Shown in pieces: positions 45,679 through 56,984 of a DNA stretch of 64,000 nt (position 1 is the first letter of the stretch; each line of letters begins with the position of its first letter). Location: assembly GCF_937616625.2 (NCBI RefSeq), contig NC_065571.1, positions 15,006,501 through 15,070,500 on the forward strand, in the 5' to 3' direction. The translations under genes were made by a program, and so were the position numbers. The DNA is from Mercurialis annua. Lineage: Eukaryota > Streptophyta > Magnoliopsida > Malpighiales > Euphorbiaceae. The notes under the pieces are model-generated. The model saw only the letters and a list, made by a program, of their open reading frames with translations. It searched no databases and was not told where the DNA came from.

Positions 45679-47480
45679 CTTGCTCAAATATCTCAAGCTC
45701 ATCAATTGACTCTTCAATATCCAGAGGATTACTTGCTTGTCTCAGCCAATCCTCAGTGCAAATTAGTGCCTCCACCAGTTTAGGAGTTAGGGAACTCCTG
45801 AAAGAATCTAGCACTCTCCCACCAGCACTGAATGCAGACTCAGACGCAACGGTGGAAATGGGAACAGCAAGTATATCGCGGGCAAGTCGAGAGAGAACTG
45901 GAAAACGCAATGCATTATGCTTCCACCAACATAGAACCTCAAGATCATCATCATCCTCAACTAAGTCCTCACTTAGATAAACTTCCAACTCACTCCTCCG
46001 TGTACTTGAGGTTCCCATGTTCCTCCTATGCTGCTTGAATCGTGCTTTCATTACTGATGGATGTTTTTTGTTTCTGGCAGCAACATCAGGGACAGGGACA
46101 GGGACAAAGGCAAGTATCTGAGTCTGAGAGCTTAACTCACTGACAGAATTGCTCCCACCAGATTCGTACAAGGATTTGTACTCATTATACAGCAAGTTAA
46201 GCTCATCAACTACAGACTTGTACAATATAACACCATTTACATTGCCAAACATAAGACACAATGAATATTCCATCCCTTCTAACTTAGCTGAGGGATCAAA
46301 AACATAAGCAAAAAATATCAACTTGTTCATTTTATCAGGATCACCCCAATACTTATCAAACTTCAATTTCATTTTCCCACCCAAATTCTTTATCTCTAAA
46401 TCCTCACTCTCCATCATATCACACAACACCACATTCAAATCACAAATTTCTTGAAAATGTATGTCAGAAGTAACATACAGTGAGCCAGATATACGCAAGG
46501 TGACTGAATAAAAATGTGAAAGACAGTTGGCAAATTTTCTAACTACCTCCCAATCTAGAAAGTCAGGAATATTACCACTCAAATCAGTTTTAAAAGCAGA
46601 TTCATCCTCTTCATATTTTTCAAAAACTTTCTCATATAAACAAGCTGTTGAAAGCATTAAAAAGGTTGAATTCCAGCGAGTAGGTACATCTAGACTTAAC
46701 CCCTTTTTAGTTTGAACCCCAACAAAATCAGCAGCCTCTTTAAATTTTTTTAGTCTAGCTGGACTATTTCTGATGTACCTCACACACTCCCTAACCTTTT
46801 TAATACAAACATTAACATCTTTCAAACCATCACTAACAACCAAATTTAAGATATGAGCAATACATCTCATATGCAAATATTTCCCCTTAGCCACCCCAGT
46901 TCCCCAAGACATCATCTTTTTCTTAAAAACAGAGACTGTAACATAATTACTACTGGCATTGTCCATAGTAACTGAAAAAACATTTTTGACACCCCAATCA
47001 ACAACACAATTCTCTAAACACTTAGAAATATATTCACCCTTATGACCACTAACAGGGATGAAAGAAATAATACGCTTATTCAATCTCCATGAATCATCAA
47101 TCCAGTGACAAGTAACACACATATAGTTTATCCTTTGTATGCTAGTCCAAGTGTCAGTTGTAATGCTAACCCTTTGACTATGGTCTTTTAAAAAGGTTTT
47201 CAATTTTAACTTCTCATCAGCATAAAGTTTAAAAACATCCCTAGTGACAGTCCACCTAGAAGGTATTTTAAACTTAGGACAAGCAGTGTTCATTAACTTT
47301 CTAAAACCCAACCCTTCTACAAACTTAAGGGGCAACTCATCAACAACTATCATGTAAGCTAAGGCCTCTCTAATGGCATCTTGGCAAAACTTCCAAGCCC
47401 CTAGGTTTACTTTATCACCCCCACCATCAATGGCATTAAAATTAATATTCTGCAGAGTTAACAAGGTTTGCCTAGTTTGT
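45679..47480 (-). pseudogene. hAT transposase, catalytic core and dimerisation domain (ricesleeper-like)
   Basis: Open frame 47464-45482, read as exon to about 45679 where CAAG/GTTATG looks like a splice donor; the hydrophobic tail after EIFEQ is then intron. From its first Met: ITTDTWTS (first catalytic Asp, about 104), VTMDNASSN (second, about 168), LHMRCIAHILNLVV (CxxH, about 201-204), PTRWNST (about 261), and the C-terminal hAT dimerisation domain at about 505-578 (LCWWKHNALRFPVLSRLARD, VPISTVASESAFS, EALICTEDWLR). About 595 residues without internal stops. It cuts and joins element ends; only the upstream homopolymer shift separates it from its BED finger. Confidence 0.92.
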
Positions 47481-47483
47481 TTA

Positions 47484-47804
47484 CTTTGAGGGTTTTTTTA
47501 AGCAAGCAAGCATATGTGCCCTAAGGGTTGAAGTCCCATTAGTCTTACTATGACACTGATAGACTCTGGCACAATATAAACATTTAGCTGAAACTACTCT
47601 ACCATCATCATCATAAATACTTTCAAAGTGGTCCCAAACAGCTGACGTTCTAACAATAGGCTTACTCTTTTTTGCATTTGGCTCAACTACATTCTCTGGT
47701 TGAGCCTGTGTTGAGCCCTCAACATTACCCACAGCAGCACCACCATCAACAGGAGCAATAGAACTGGGAGCAAGATTGCTCTCAGTCCCAATTCGCTCAA
47801 CCAT
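47484..47804 (-). pseudogene. hAT transposase, N-terminal part with BED zinc finger
   Basis: ATG at 47804, immediately after an acceptor-like TTTTTTGCAG, so a 5' UTR intron is likely. Residues about 52-107 form a BED finger: SAVWDHFESIY, CLYCARVYQC, then STLRAHMLAC with the His/Cys ligands. A basic KKSKP stretch before it may be a nuclear signal. The frame ends after KKPSK at a run of seven A (plus-strand T 47493-47499). One base fewer would continue directly into the downstream transposase frame, so this is a single homopolymer frameshift. Confidence 0.9.
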
Positions 47805-49100
47805 TGGAATCTGCAAAAAAGGAAGTACAAGCCACAAGATTCAGGCATCTATTTTAAATCACAGAGACAAGCCACAAGATTCAGGCATCTATTCAGGGAC
47901 TTAAAACACAGAATCATACCTGTGAATTTGTTTCCATCTGCCAGTAAGGGACTTAGGCTTCCACCAGTTCACTTGACACAGAACTTTTCTTTTTAATTCA
48001 CAGATGACAGAACAAAATCACAGATAGATCACAGGATTCACAGCTTCTTGAAACCTCTTGATTTCTGCAAATATGTACACAGAAACACAAAAAAAGTATC
48101 AATTGATGATTAACATATCATAAAAAGTTAAAAACTCAAAAAAAGAACACAAAAGAGGAAGAGGCTACCTTTAAATCAATGATTGACAGAAATAGAATAG
48201 ATTACAGCTTCCACCACCATTTTTGCTTCCAAATATGTTCAGAGAAACACAAAAAGTATCAAACACTGAATAGTAAAGAACATCACAACCCAGAAGAACA
48301 AAACAATAAAAACAGAGCATACCTTTAATCAATGGCCAATTAGATTCAGATAGCTTCCACCACTTAAAGTTCTCCAAATATGCATAAAGAGAAACGCAAG
48401 AATAATATCAAACACAGTGTACAAATGAACCATGAAATGAACCAGCAAAATCAAAAAATACGAAGAAACAGAGGACGTAGCCTACCTTAAGGTCACGAAT
48501 ACCTCAAAAATCGAAGCTTTGCTCCAACAAATCCATTGGATCAAGTTCCAAATATGCAAATAATCAAATAAGAACATAAATAAGTGAACGATAGAGAAGA
48601 AAAGAAGATCTTCCACTCAGGTCATAGAAAATATGTTTTAAATCTGGAAATAATGAGAAACTCACCATTTGTGAACCATCAGCCCATCTTCTTCATGAAT
48701 CATCATTAACAAATCGTTAATAAGATTCTGATCTATGTTTTTTCAAACGAACCACAGCAAGAACACAGAAGCTCAGACTCAGAGATAATAGAGCAACGAA
48801 GAGTCACAAAAAAGAACAGAAAATAGTTTACATAGAGCTAATTAAGTGGTGGAAGGTAAGAATCGATTGAGAAACCATTGATTTAGAGCAGCAATCGAAG
48901 TGATGAGAGTAATTTTAGGGTTAGGGTTTGTGAGTACAGAGAGCGATCAGAGAGATGAGAGAGGCGAGAGAGAATGAAAGTGAAATGAGAGAGTGATTTT
49001 AGGGTTAGGTTTTTTTTAAGGAGAGTTTATATATTATGAGCAAAACTCACCGTTTTGGCTAGGGGAATCACACGCGTGGCTCAGTTCTCGAACCTTATGC
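47805..49100 (-). other. hAT transposase leader region with tandem repeats
   Basis: Contains 'agccacaagattcaggcatc' twice (47830, 47869), and from 48060 to 48560 three or four diverged copies of a roughly 130-180-bp unit built from 'cttccaccacc', 'ccaaatatg', 'agagaaacac', 'aagtatcaaacac' and 'taccttta'. On the minus strand each unit carries TAAAGGTA-type sequence, a potential donor, so the leader may be alternatively spliced. No ORF. Confidence 0.65.
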
Positions 49101-49329
49101 ACGCGTGCCAGGGGTGGGATGAAACGACGTCGTTTTATCCCTTCGGTTTATCGGTTATTTCGGTCGGTTTTGGACCCCAACCGAACCGACTGTCACAAAC
49201 CGTATTTCCCACCCCTCCTTAACCAATCCGCACCGTTTCACCGAAATAACCGAACCAAAGCTCACATTTTGGTTTGGTTCGGTTCGGTTATTTCGGTTGA
49301 TACGGTTTTTGCACACCCCTAATTACAAC

Positions 49330-50334
49330 AACCTTAAAAGGGTTTTTTGGGCTACTAAAAGCTATCAATAAGCTCAAAAATTACCTAAATCTAATAATAT
49401 ATCTAGTTAAATGAGTATAAAAATTACACGTCTAGATAATTATAATAAAATATCATAGATCTATAACTATAGAGATTAAAATATGTTGTGACCATAAATA
49501 TTTGAAATACAATCTTCCAACTTGCCGGAATATACCGAAGATGCCGAAAAAAATGCTAAAGATGTCGGAAAAATGTTGGAGATGCCGAAAAAGACGGTGA
49601 AATTCCCATTTAAAGAAGATACCAATCATCACACATGCAAGTTAGATAAAACTCAAATGGTACATAAAACCCAAAAAAGAGGAAGAAAAACAAAATAAAA
49701 AACGAGTTCATTTATTTGCTGAAAATCGTAAAAGATTGGGAATGGAAGAGGTATACGGTTAGAGTTTGAGAGGGTTATGAGAGAGAGGAGATATATACCA
49801 TAATTATTCACTACTAGGGGTTATAAATTCAAGAGAGGGGGCCAAATTTTATTGAAACAACATATCGATTAAATTTATACAAAAGGTTAATTTTAACTCT
49901 TCAACTTAGAACAAAAGATTAAATAAGGTAAAATTTGTGGTTTTGACCAAAAATATCCTCAAATTAGGCGTTTTAAACAAAAACACTCTTAAATAGGCGT
50001 TTTGACTAGTTTTACCTCTTGAACTTCAAATGGACCAATAGTTTGTTACCACTTCAGCCCCTATTAATCATTTTTGTCACCTCAACAAACGGGTTAATAT
50101 GAGTCAAATTAACATACTTGTGGGTGTTTTGTCCAAAGTCATGATCTTATTCTTAAGATATTTATGCCAAATTGAGGGGCAAAATAAATCTTTTATTTTC
50201 CAAGCTAGAAATTAGATAGATATGAGGAAAATTATAGAAACTTTTTAAGATTATAGAAATTTATAAATCTATGTTTCGCTTTCTAGATTAGGTTATGCGC
50301 TTCTTTATTTTAGTTTCTTCCAATATGGACCATA
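49330..50334. other. gene-free stretch
   Basis: No gene supported. 49525-49600 holds a small tandem array of 'gatgccgaaaaa(a)' variants. 49880-50200 resembles MITE-like sequence ('ttgaacttcaaatggacc') but no inverted ends could be paired. Confidence 0.35.
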
Positions 50335-50342
50335 GTACTATA

Positions 50343-50523
50343 AAGGGGCGGAACCAGCCTTATGGCTGAGGTAGCGACCGCCCCTGCAAAAAATTTTTTT
50401 TAACAAAAACACTCTTGAACTTTTTTTTTGAAACAATATAGTAATTTTTATGTATTTCGCCCTCTCAAAATAAAATTTATATGATTTCGTCCCCCCATTT
50501 CACAAAAGCTAGTTCCGCCCCTG
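50343..50523. mobile_element. hAT-type MITE
   Basis: 181 bp with inverted ends AAGGGGCGGAACCAGCC and GCTAGTTCCGCCCCTG, flanked by a perfect 8-bp duplication GTACTATA (50335-50342, 50524-50531). Non-coding; unrelated in terminal sequence to the element at 44197. Confidence 0.9.
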
Positions 50524-50531
50524 GTACTATA

Positions 50532-51169
50532 TATGTTGAAAGGAAGATTTTGAACGTCATATGTCTTGACAAACCCCAATGCATTTTGCCACTGGTAAGA
50601 TTTGGACGCAAAAGCATTTTAGCTCATGCAGAAACAAGGCAGGTCAATTTGTTAAGAAAATAGGCATTTTAGTTCGTATTAAATCATTATAAGTACCTCA
50701 GTTTTGTACTAAAATGAGGTTAATGATAATGAGGTTACTTATTTAGGTATTAGCAACATGAATTAGGTTATTATTCATAAACTGTGTCTCAATCTTAATT
50801 TTGATTTTTCTTGTATTCCTTTTGTTGGAGATTTACATGGTGTGTTTATGCTTTGGAATATTGTGCTGCATGTACTTTTATAGATCTTGTATTCCAATTC
50901 TTTATATTCTTATTTATGTTAGTAATCTGGCTTATGAATATATCTCTTTATGGTCAGAGCTGATCCTTATACTACTTATCATGAGTTTATCATCATTAGT
51001 GGATTTTTCAATGAAATTTTATACCCGAGTGAAAGAAGCAATTGCTTGGTCTTTTATTCATCTATGTTGGCTCTTAGTAATAAATGGCCTTTTGATAAAT
51101 GTCTTTATTACGTTTTTATTGTAACTAATCGGTAATTTTTTATCCTTATCTGCTTTGCCTAGATATCCT
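50532..51169. other. gene-free stretch
   Basis: The 107-codon frame 50801-51124 (+) is hydrophobic and AT-driven, with no known domain and no gene structure; not called. No repeat recognised. Confidence 0.35.
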
Positions 51170-52368
51170 TACAACCAGGAGCAACTTTGTCCATCAAAAT
51201 ATTCATATCTACTTTGAAACCGAAAAGCAGATCATTAGAAAAAGAAGACATCCTACAAAAAATAAATAGAAAGAGTAAAATCAGGGATAATACCTTCAAC
51301 AAATTCATATGAAAGATCAGCAAAGCCCTTCGAGAGATCCTTCAAAGCAAGCCATCGACATCGAACGTGACTATTTACTAAAACAAGCAACAACGGCCGT
51401 TAAGAAATACTATGAAAAGACAAATCAAAAGAAACGATAGACTCAGACAAACTCAAAAGTGAAGGCGACGTCTTTACTATCTTTATTGAGAAACCATTCA
51501 AAAACCGCGAAAAAGCAAAACTATGTGTAACTATAAAATATTTCGACCTCCACCACTCGAGACACGGTAAACTAATAAATGACTAACCTTTCCTACCGTT
51601 TGTAAAAATCAAAATGCCATCGTTCCTAGACAAAGAAACGAATTAATGAAACATATTCATAGAAGGGGATTGCCTCCCAAGTCTACATGCTTCTATAAAA
51701 GCAACTAAAATTTGAATAGTCCCGGGATGAAGCTCCTCGAGGGCTGTGTTAAAATTACAAAAAAGCTCGGAAATGATGGAGTCTAAAGGAAACGGAAGAC
51801 TAGTAATGAGCTGCTATTCAAAGATAATCGCCTCCCAAGACAAACTAGGGTAACCAAAAGCCCTCATACGACAATTAGGTTTCCTAGTCCCATAGCCTAA
51901 AGGAAAATTATATTTATAAGGTATATCTAAAATTTGGTCCTCAGATAAGGAGGACTCCCTAAGGGTCATGCAGTCAAATTCAACTCTTGCCTTTCGAGAT
52001 GACATCTAAAGGCGGGAAAGGGCACTAACAACAAAAAATGGAATCTGAAAGGAAAAGAAGATCAAAACAAAATAAAAAAGAACAAAAATGAAGAACACAA
52101 GCAAAACCCAGAAAAGCAAGGCAAAATAACCAGAAGACTACAAGTCCACTAAGAAATACGATTAAGCTATGAATAAATACACACCGCACAATAAAGACAC
52201 TTACCTTAAATCCAAAAGCATTAACACATGTCAAATAGAGGGAATTAAAAACTCAAACTGACAAGTGAAACAATTCGCCAAAAGAGAGAACGACTCGCCA
52301 TAAACAAAGCTAAAAATCAACAAGGCATAAATACCTAGGCTTTAACTCACTTGCGGGGAGAGGGGTAA
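51170..52368 (+). other. 3' internal region of a second Tat-type retrotransposon
   Basis: Placed by the LTR to its right and the polypurine tract at 52355-52365. It is A-rich with purine/pyrimidine bias typical of the long 3' non-coding part of Tat elements; the small frames here (for example 51814-52005 minus) show no known domain. Where it begins on the left is not visible. Confidence 0.45.
52355..52365 (+). other. polypurine tract
   Basis: GGGGAGAGGGG three bases before the LTR start. In LTR retrotransposons this primes plus-strand DNA synthesis and marks the left edge of the 3' LTR. Confidence 0.75.
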
Positions 52369-53022
52369 TGATGGAAACTGAATTCCAACATAAATATAAT
52401 GGAAATGAGTCGTACAGGATATGCCCTTCTAGGAGAATCCTAGGACTTGCCTTTCTGGGCGAATCCTAGGACTCATCAAAGGCGAACGCCGGAAGATATC
52501 AATGCTTGAGTCCACGAGACTTGCCAAGATTGAAAACTAAAAGAGGGATTCACCAGAATCTCTAAAAAGACCAACTCCAAGAGGATTCAATTAATTTACG
52601 GAATCTACGACGAAGCGCGTCGCCAGAGTCCTATTTATACGGAAATAATAATATCTAGAAGACCGAGTGTACGGGATCACTTTCCTATTCGGAGAAAAAT
52701 ACATATTTAGGAAGATAAGCTTCTTCAGGAAGGTATTCCTGAATAAGACTTTCTTTGAATAATGAATTACTTCCCTATTCAAATACAAAGCTACTAAATA
52801 GGAATCACTTTACTATTTGGATTCAACTAGGTATTCTCTTAACTACTATTATATAAGGAGTTTGAGGTATTCATAAACACACAATTACATTGAATACACA
52901 AACACTGCTCAAAGTCTAAACGGAGCTTAGCATCAAAGAGTTAATCAGATAACCATTGTTCGATTAGCTATCCATCCTATTTTGCAGGTTTAATCAAGAA
53001 GATCAGAAGGCAGAATCCATTA
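52369..53022 (+). repeat. 3' LTR of the second Tat-type element
   Basis: Starts TGATGGAAACTGAATTCC and ends about CAGAATCCATTA, matching the LTR at 2439-3059 at both ends and in 'gagttaatcagataaccatt ... ttttgcagg'. The core has two 'gaatcctaggact' copies (52435, 52463). A TATA-like 'actattatataagg' is at about 52848. Confidence 0.78.
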
Positions 53023-54163
53023 AGTGTTAATAGGATTGTGTGATCACCGATGTTGTTTTGCGTCTTATGTGTCCGTATCTAGTGAACTGTAATAGTATAA
53101 GTTGGACATCCTTTGTTAGATACGATGTTAACTCGGCAGAGGCTCTCGGGACTAGGGTCTTGGTAGGGGTGGAATTTCTTGATCTGTATCTAGTGAGTAA
53201 TTCGGTAGAGATTCTTCAGACTCACAACTTGAATTTAAGAAATGGTATTAGTAACTTGGTTGATATCTCGGGACTGTGCCATTTGGATTAAGTTGATTTG
53301 ATACGTTATAATATGAGTACAATATGTGTTCTTGGAAATAGTGTTTCGACCGGATTGAATATTTGGCTATGATTGTAAAAGATTTTATGCGATCTTATTT
53401 TATTTAATAGGCCTAATTACTTAAAAACCACCCACCTTGTAACTTTTTTCATTTATACCATGACCTAGAAAAATTTTCAATTGTACCCTATTTTTGATTT
53501 TTATGTTTCATCTCTACCCTAATGAGTTGAATTGACCTATTTTCTTTTAAAAAAGAGTTTAAATTAGTCCTTCATTTTTAACCTATATTCTAATTAAACG
53601 TTAATGTTAATCATTTATGTATCTTGTTTTTAATATTTTCATCTTTAAATTAATTAAATTATCAAAAAATTTACTTTTGGGGTAGAAACGAAACATAAAA
53701 ATCGAAAATAGGGTACAATTGAAAATTTTCCTAGGTCATGGTATAAATGAAAAAAAGTTACAAGGTGGGTGGTTTTTAAGTAATTAGGCCTATTTAATAT
53801 GCATTAGTAAAGTGAACTCACTCAGAAATATTTATATTTCTCAACCCTCAATGTTTTCCCTTTCAGGTTATCAAGTTACGAGGTTAGGCTTTCATGATAA
53901 TTCTAGAGGTCAATGTCAACCTGAACTCTATAGCTGCAAATAGTTGGGTATCGAGAAGTCTGTCTTTCTGTTTTCAATAGTTCACTATCTTTTGATAAAC
54001 TCTGATTTGAACTACTGTATATGTATATGTTTGAAAAGCCGCGTTATTTTATAAAGACAAACGGTTTACCAGTATTTTGTATAGTATATTGGTTTATGTA
54101 TTGTAAAGTTTTTGTTATTGTTTATGAAGCAGAGCAAATTGTGTGGTGACACAATTGAGATAT
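53023..54163 (+). repeat. large-LTR fragment L4 (3' half), interrupted by a MITE
   Basis: 'gtgtgatcaccgatg', the tandem motif zone ('gttaactcgg...ctctcgggact', 'taacttggttgatatctcgggact'), 'gaactcactcag', acceptor-like TTTCAG ending 53866 and a TGGTGACA-type end near 54151 correspond in order to 59790-60375. The Tat element lies exactly at its left edge and the MITE 53410-53790 splits it. Confidence 0.62.
53410..53790. mobile_element. Mutator-type MITE, family A copy 3, inside L4
   Basis: 381 bp; GGCCTAATTACTTAAAAACC at the left and its exact complement at the right, stem continuing 'acccaccttgtaacttttttcattta'-type sequence through both arms. Perfect 9-bp duplication TATTTAATA at 53401-53409 and 53791-53799. 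The best preserved of the three copies. Confidence 0.95.
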
Positions 54164-55090
54164 TGTAATACCCCATAAGTTCAAGCGTCGTTTAATGCAA
54201 CGTGTCCTGTGAAGAGAGACTGGAGTTGCAAATATAAGCAGTTATTATTATTAAAGAAAGGATCCGAGTAGAACGTCTATGGTTATAGATTTGAACAAGA
54301 GAATTTGGATATCGACGTCCGTTAAAGAGAGGAATAATAATATTAAATGTAATGGATGTGAATATAGATAAAGTGAGCATTATGTTTTGGATTGCAAATT
54401 TAAGTGTTATGGCGGAGAATAAATTAAAAGAAGTTATCAGAATATAATTTGTAAGGTATCGGAGTATTATTATTTATTTGGGTATAAATAATACGTAAGT
54501 AATTGAGTTAAAGTAATTATTTGATCATTTGAACAAAAGAAAAAGAAACAAGTGTTGATTGTTTAGAAAGGAAAAGATGAGGAACCTAAAAAGCACATTA
54601 ACCCAAGTTTAAAAACAAAAGATATAAATTTTCAAATCAAATGAACAATCCAGAATTCAAAACTCCATCTTCTTCATTTGCATGATAAACTTCAATTGTT
54701 TAGGGTTTCTTTGTTTGGTGTCAGAATTGAGCAATTTTTGTTGCGTTGGATTAAAAAAATGATATCATCTAAGGGCTACAAATCAAGGTAAAAATCATGT
54801 TTTAATCTCTGGAATTAGAATTTCTGTAGCTCTTTTGGTTTAAAGTGCGTACGGTCGAATCGCAAGTTCCATAACCTTGTCATTTTGGTGAATTTGTGAT
54901 GTTTGATGGTTGTTTGGATATGAGTTTTGAATTTTTGATGGTTTTCATGTGTTTCAGGACCTCAGAGCACGTCGGAATGGCTCGGAACAGATGTTCTAGA
55001 GTTGTGCGCGGGCATTGCAGATATTTAATCAAGTCAAATAAAAAAGTTAATGAATAAAAGTGAGTAGTAGTTAATTTAATTAAATGTCAT
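54164..55090 (+). repeat. large-LTR fragment L5 (5' half)
   Basis: Starts TGTAATACCCCATAAG and carries 'ggtataaataatacgtaagtaattgagtta' words as in L1/L2, a C/T-rich leader, donor-like CAAG/GTAAAA at 54787/54788 and the block 'gacctcagagcacgtcggaatggc' shared with 58670. Homology fades after about 55090. Confidence 0.6.
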
Positions 55091-55133
55091 GATATAAATA
55101 GTTAACTTTGGATATTAAACTCTCTGGGTTACT

Positions 55134-55488
55134 AGGGTTACCTTGCATTACAAAATTATCACTGAACTTCATTTTATTACAAAATGGTCACCGAATTATA
55201 CCTTTTGTTATAAAGGGGTGTCAATCGTATAAAACGCACTATTTTGCTTACATGGCAAGTCAAAATTACAAAAATGGACATAGTTTAACGACCTTTTTGT
55301 AACAAAAAGTATTATTCAGTGACTTTTTTTATAATTCATGAAATGTTTTGTGTTCTTTTAGTAACAATTTTAGCGTGAGTACGCTGCGTTTTAATGGGTG
55401 ACACCCCCTTGTAACAAAAAGAATAGTTTATTAACCATTTTGTAACAAAATGAAGCTTGGCGATCATTTTGTAATTTAAGATAATCCT
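55134..55488. mobile_element. palindromic MITE
   Basis: Left AGGGTTACCTTGCATTACAA plus 'aactTCATTTTATTACAAAATGG' pairs with right 'ccattttgtaacaaaatgaagc' and 'ttgtaatttaagataatcct'. No convincing target duplication, so superfamily unassigned. The 64-codon frame 55108-55302 overlaps it and is not a gene. Confidence 0.65.
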
Positions 55489-55546
55489 ACTGACATAGGA
55501 AGTTTAATTCCCAGTTAACTTTTAAAAATTCGTGGAAAAATTAATA

Positions 55547-55805
55547 CTTCTTCCGTCCTATTTTAGAAGTCTCATTTTCTTTTAACACACAGATTAAGAA
55601 AATATTTATTATCTTTATCTTTACATATTTTTTCATATTTTACTTCTATTAATGACAGTGAAATTTTTCATAGAGTTTATTTTAGATGACTAAATGAAGG
55701 ATGAAAAGAAAAATATAATGTAAAAATATTTTAAAAATAAAAATAAACTTTTTAAAATGTAACATTCAAAAATAAAATATACGGCTTTCTAACGTACGGA
55801 GAGAG
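55547..55805. mobile_element. Stowaway-like MITE
   Basis: Starts CTTCTTCCGTCCTATTTTAG and ends 'ctttctaacgtacggagagag', with TA at both flanks. 259 bp; the terminal repeat is more diverged than in the copy at 7552. Confidence 0.75.
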
Positions 55806-56984
55806 TAATTATTATCCAATGCCGTGAGAATTAATAATTATAACTTATAAAAATGTCATAGAATTTTGCTAAATCTTAATTTGACTAATAGGTCATAGCA
55901 GAGTAGACGTCCAAAAGTTGTATTCTTCAAACTCATGACCAAACGAAATAATAGAAGATGAATCATCAAAGTTATCATATAAAAATTTAAGATAAGAATA
56001 GAGAATGGGAAGAAATCCAATTCTACAATATATAATATTGATAGAGTAAAGTTGCCAAATGTTAGGAGGATTTTTTTTTCTTTTAAAGATAGATCTATTG
56101 ATGAATATAACAATATAAGAGTGAAAGTCATATGACAATAATTTTTTATATGATCTTTCAAAATTAAACAACCAATAAAAGGCAACAAACGTGATACACG
56201 CAAAATTAAAAAGAAGTCTAATCATGGATTCCGCAAACTTAACACAACGATAAACCGTCGGACGGAGAGTTTGACCTTCTTCTTCCGATGAGACGGAAAA
56301 TCCGCTTAAACCTTTGAAGCGTAGTATTTTTGCCAACCAACTATCTTCATCATCTAGATCTATAAAGTTAAAAGTCACAAACCTCACAATTTTTAGATCT
56401 ACAAAAACTTGACTTTGAAGAACGATCAAACACTAAAAAAATTTTGTAGATCTAAAAAATCAAAGCAAAAGAGGTGGTAAAGACCTTAAAATTTATTACA
56501 ACATGATAAAATCAAAAAAACCCCACTCAAAATTAAATTTTTTAACAAAGATTTATTGAAATAAAGAGTAAATCTATACTACTTAGTAATATGGGCGGAG
56601 AGAAGATGATTTTCCGGCTAGCCGGAAAGATCATTTTCTCCCACCCTCAAAAAGATGGAGAAAATGGAAGTTCTTTTTAGAGAGAAGTGAGAGCACAAAA
56701 ATATTAGAGAGGTTAGGAGGATATATGATTTTGTGCTTATCATCAAGAAGCGCCATTTAAAATTACAATGGGAAATAAAGAGGAGCTAATTCATCTTTTT
56801 ATTGATAGAGTAAAGTTTCCAATTCATCTTTTTATTTTTATTTTCATTTTCATTCTTTTTTCTTTAATTTGTTTTTGATTTCGGGATTCCTTCTTATTTG
56901 TTTAAGTGAAATTTCAAAAATAGAAAATGCACCGTGTTAGTTGAATTTACACATTGTTCGGAAATAATCTATTCATTAAATTTA
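55806..56984. other. stretch with an unassigned 178-codon minus-strand ORF
   Basis: The frame 56429-55893 (minus) contains FNFIDLDDEDSWLAKILRF and SSEEEGQTLRPTVYRCVKFAE followed by a hydrophobic, aromatic-rich half. I do not recognise it and see no splice or promoter context; the first half is less AT-biased than random sequence and could be a remnant of a transposon ORF. 56590-56640 has the hairpin 'gaagatgattttccggct' / 'agccggaaagatcattttc'. Confidence 0.35.

Larger units (their letters stand above)
44197..49321 (-). mobile_element. full-length hAT transposon
   Basis: 5125 bp with terminal inverted repeats TAGGGGTGTGC / GCACACCCCTA and a perfect 8-bp target duplication ATTACAAC at 44189-44196 and 49322-49329, the hAT hallmark. 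Both ends carry dense CGGTTCGGTT / AACCGAACCG sub-terminal repeats (44210-44380, 49135-49310), likely transposase-binding arrays. The transposase is on the minus strand with a leader of about 1.2 kb. Near-intact structure implies a relatively recent insertion. Confidence 0.96.

Noticed and set aside
45756..46715. Plus-strand ORFs of 62-74 codons
   Set aside because: Antisense shadows of the hAT transposase.
50801..51124. 107-codon hydrophobic ORF as a membrane protein
   Set aside because: Hydrophobicity follows from T-rich codons; no family resemblance and no gene structure.
56590..56640. 'gaagatgattttccggctagccggaaagatcattttc' dyad as a microRNA precursor
   Set aside because: Arms meet almost without a loop, unlike a plant miRNA foldback; more likely the centre of a small palindromic repeat.
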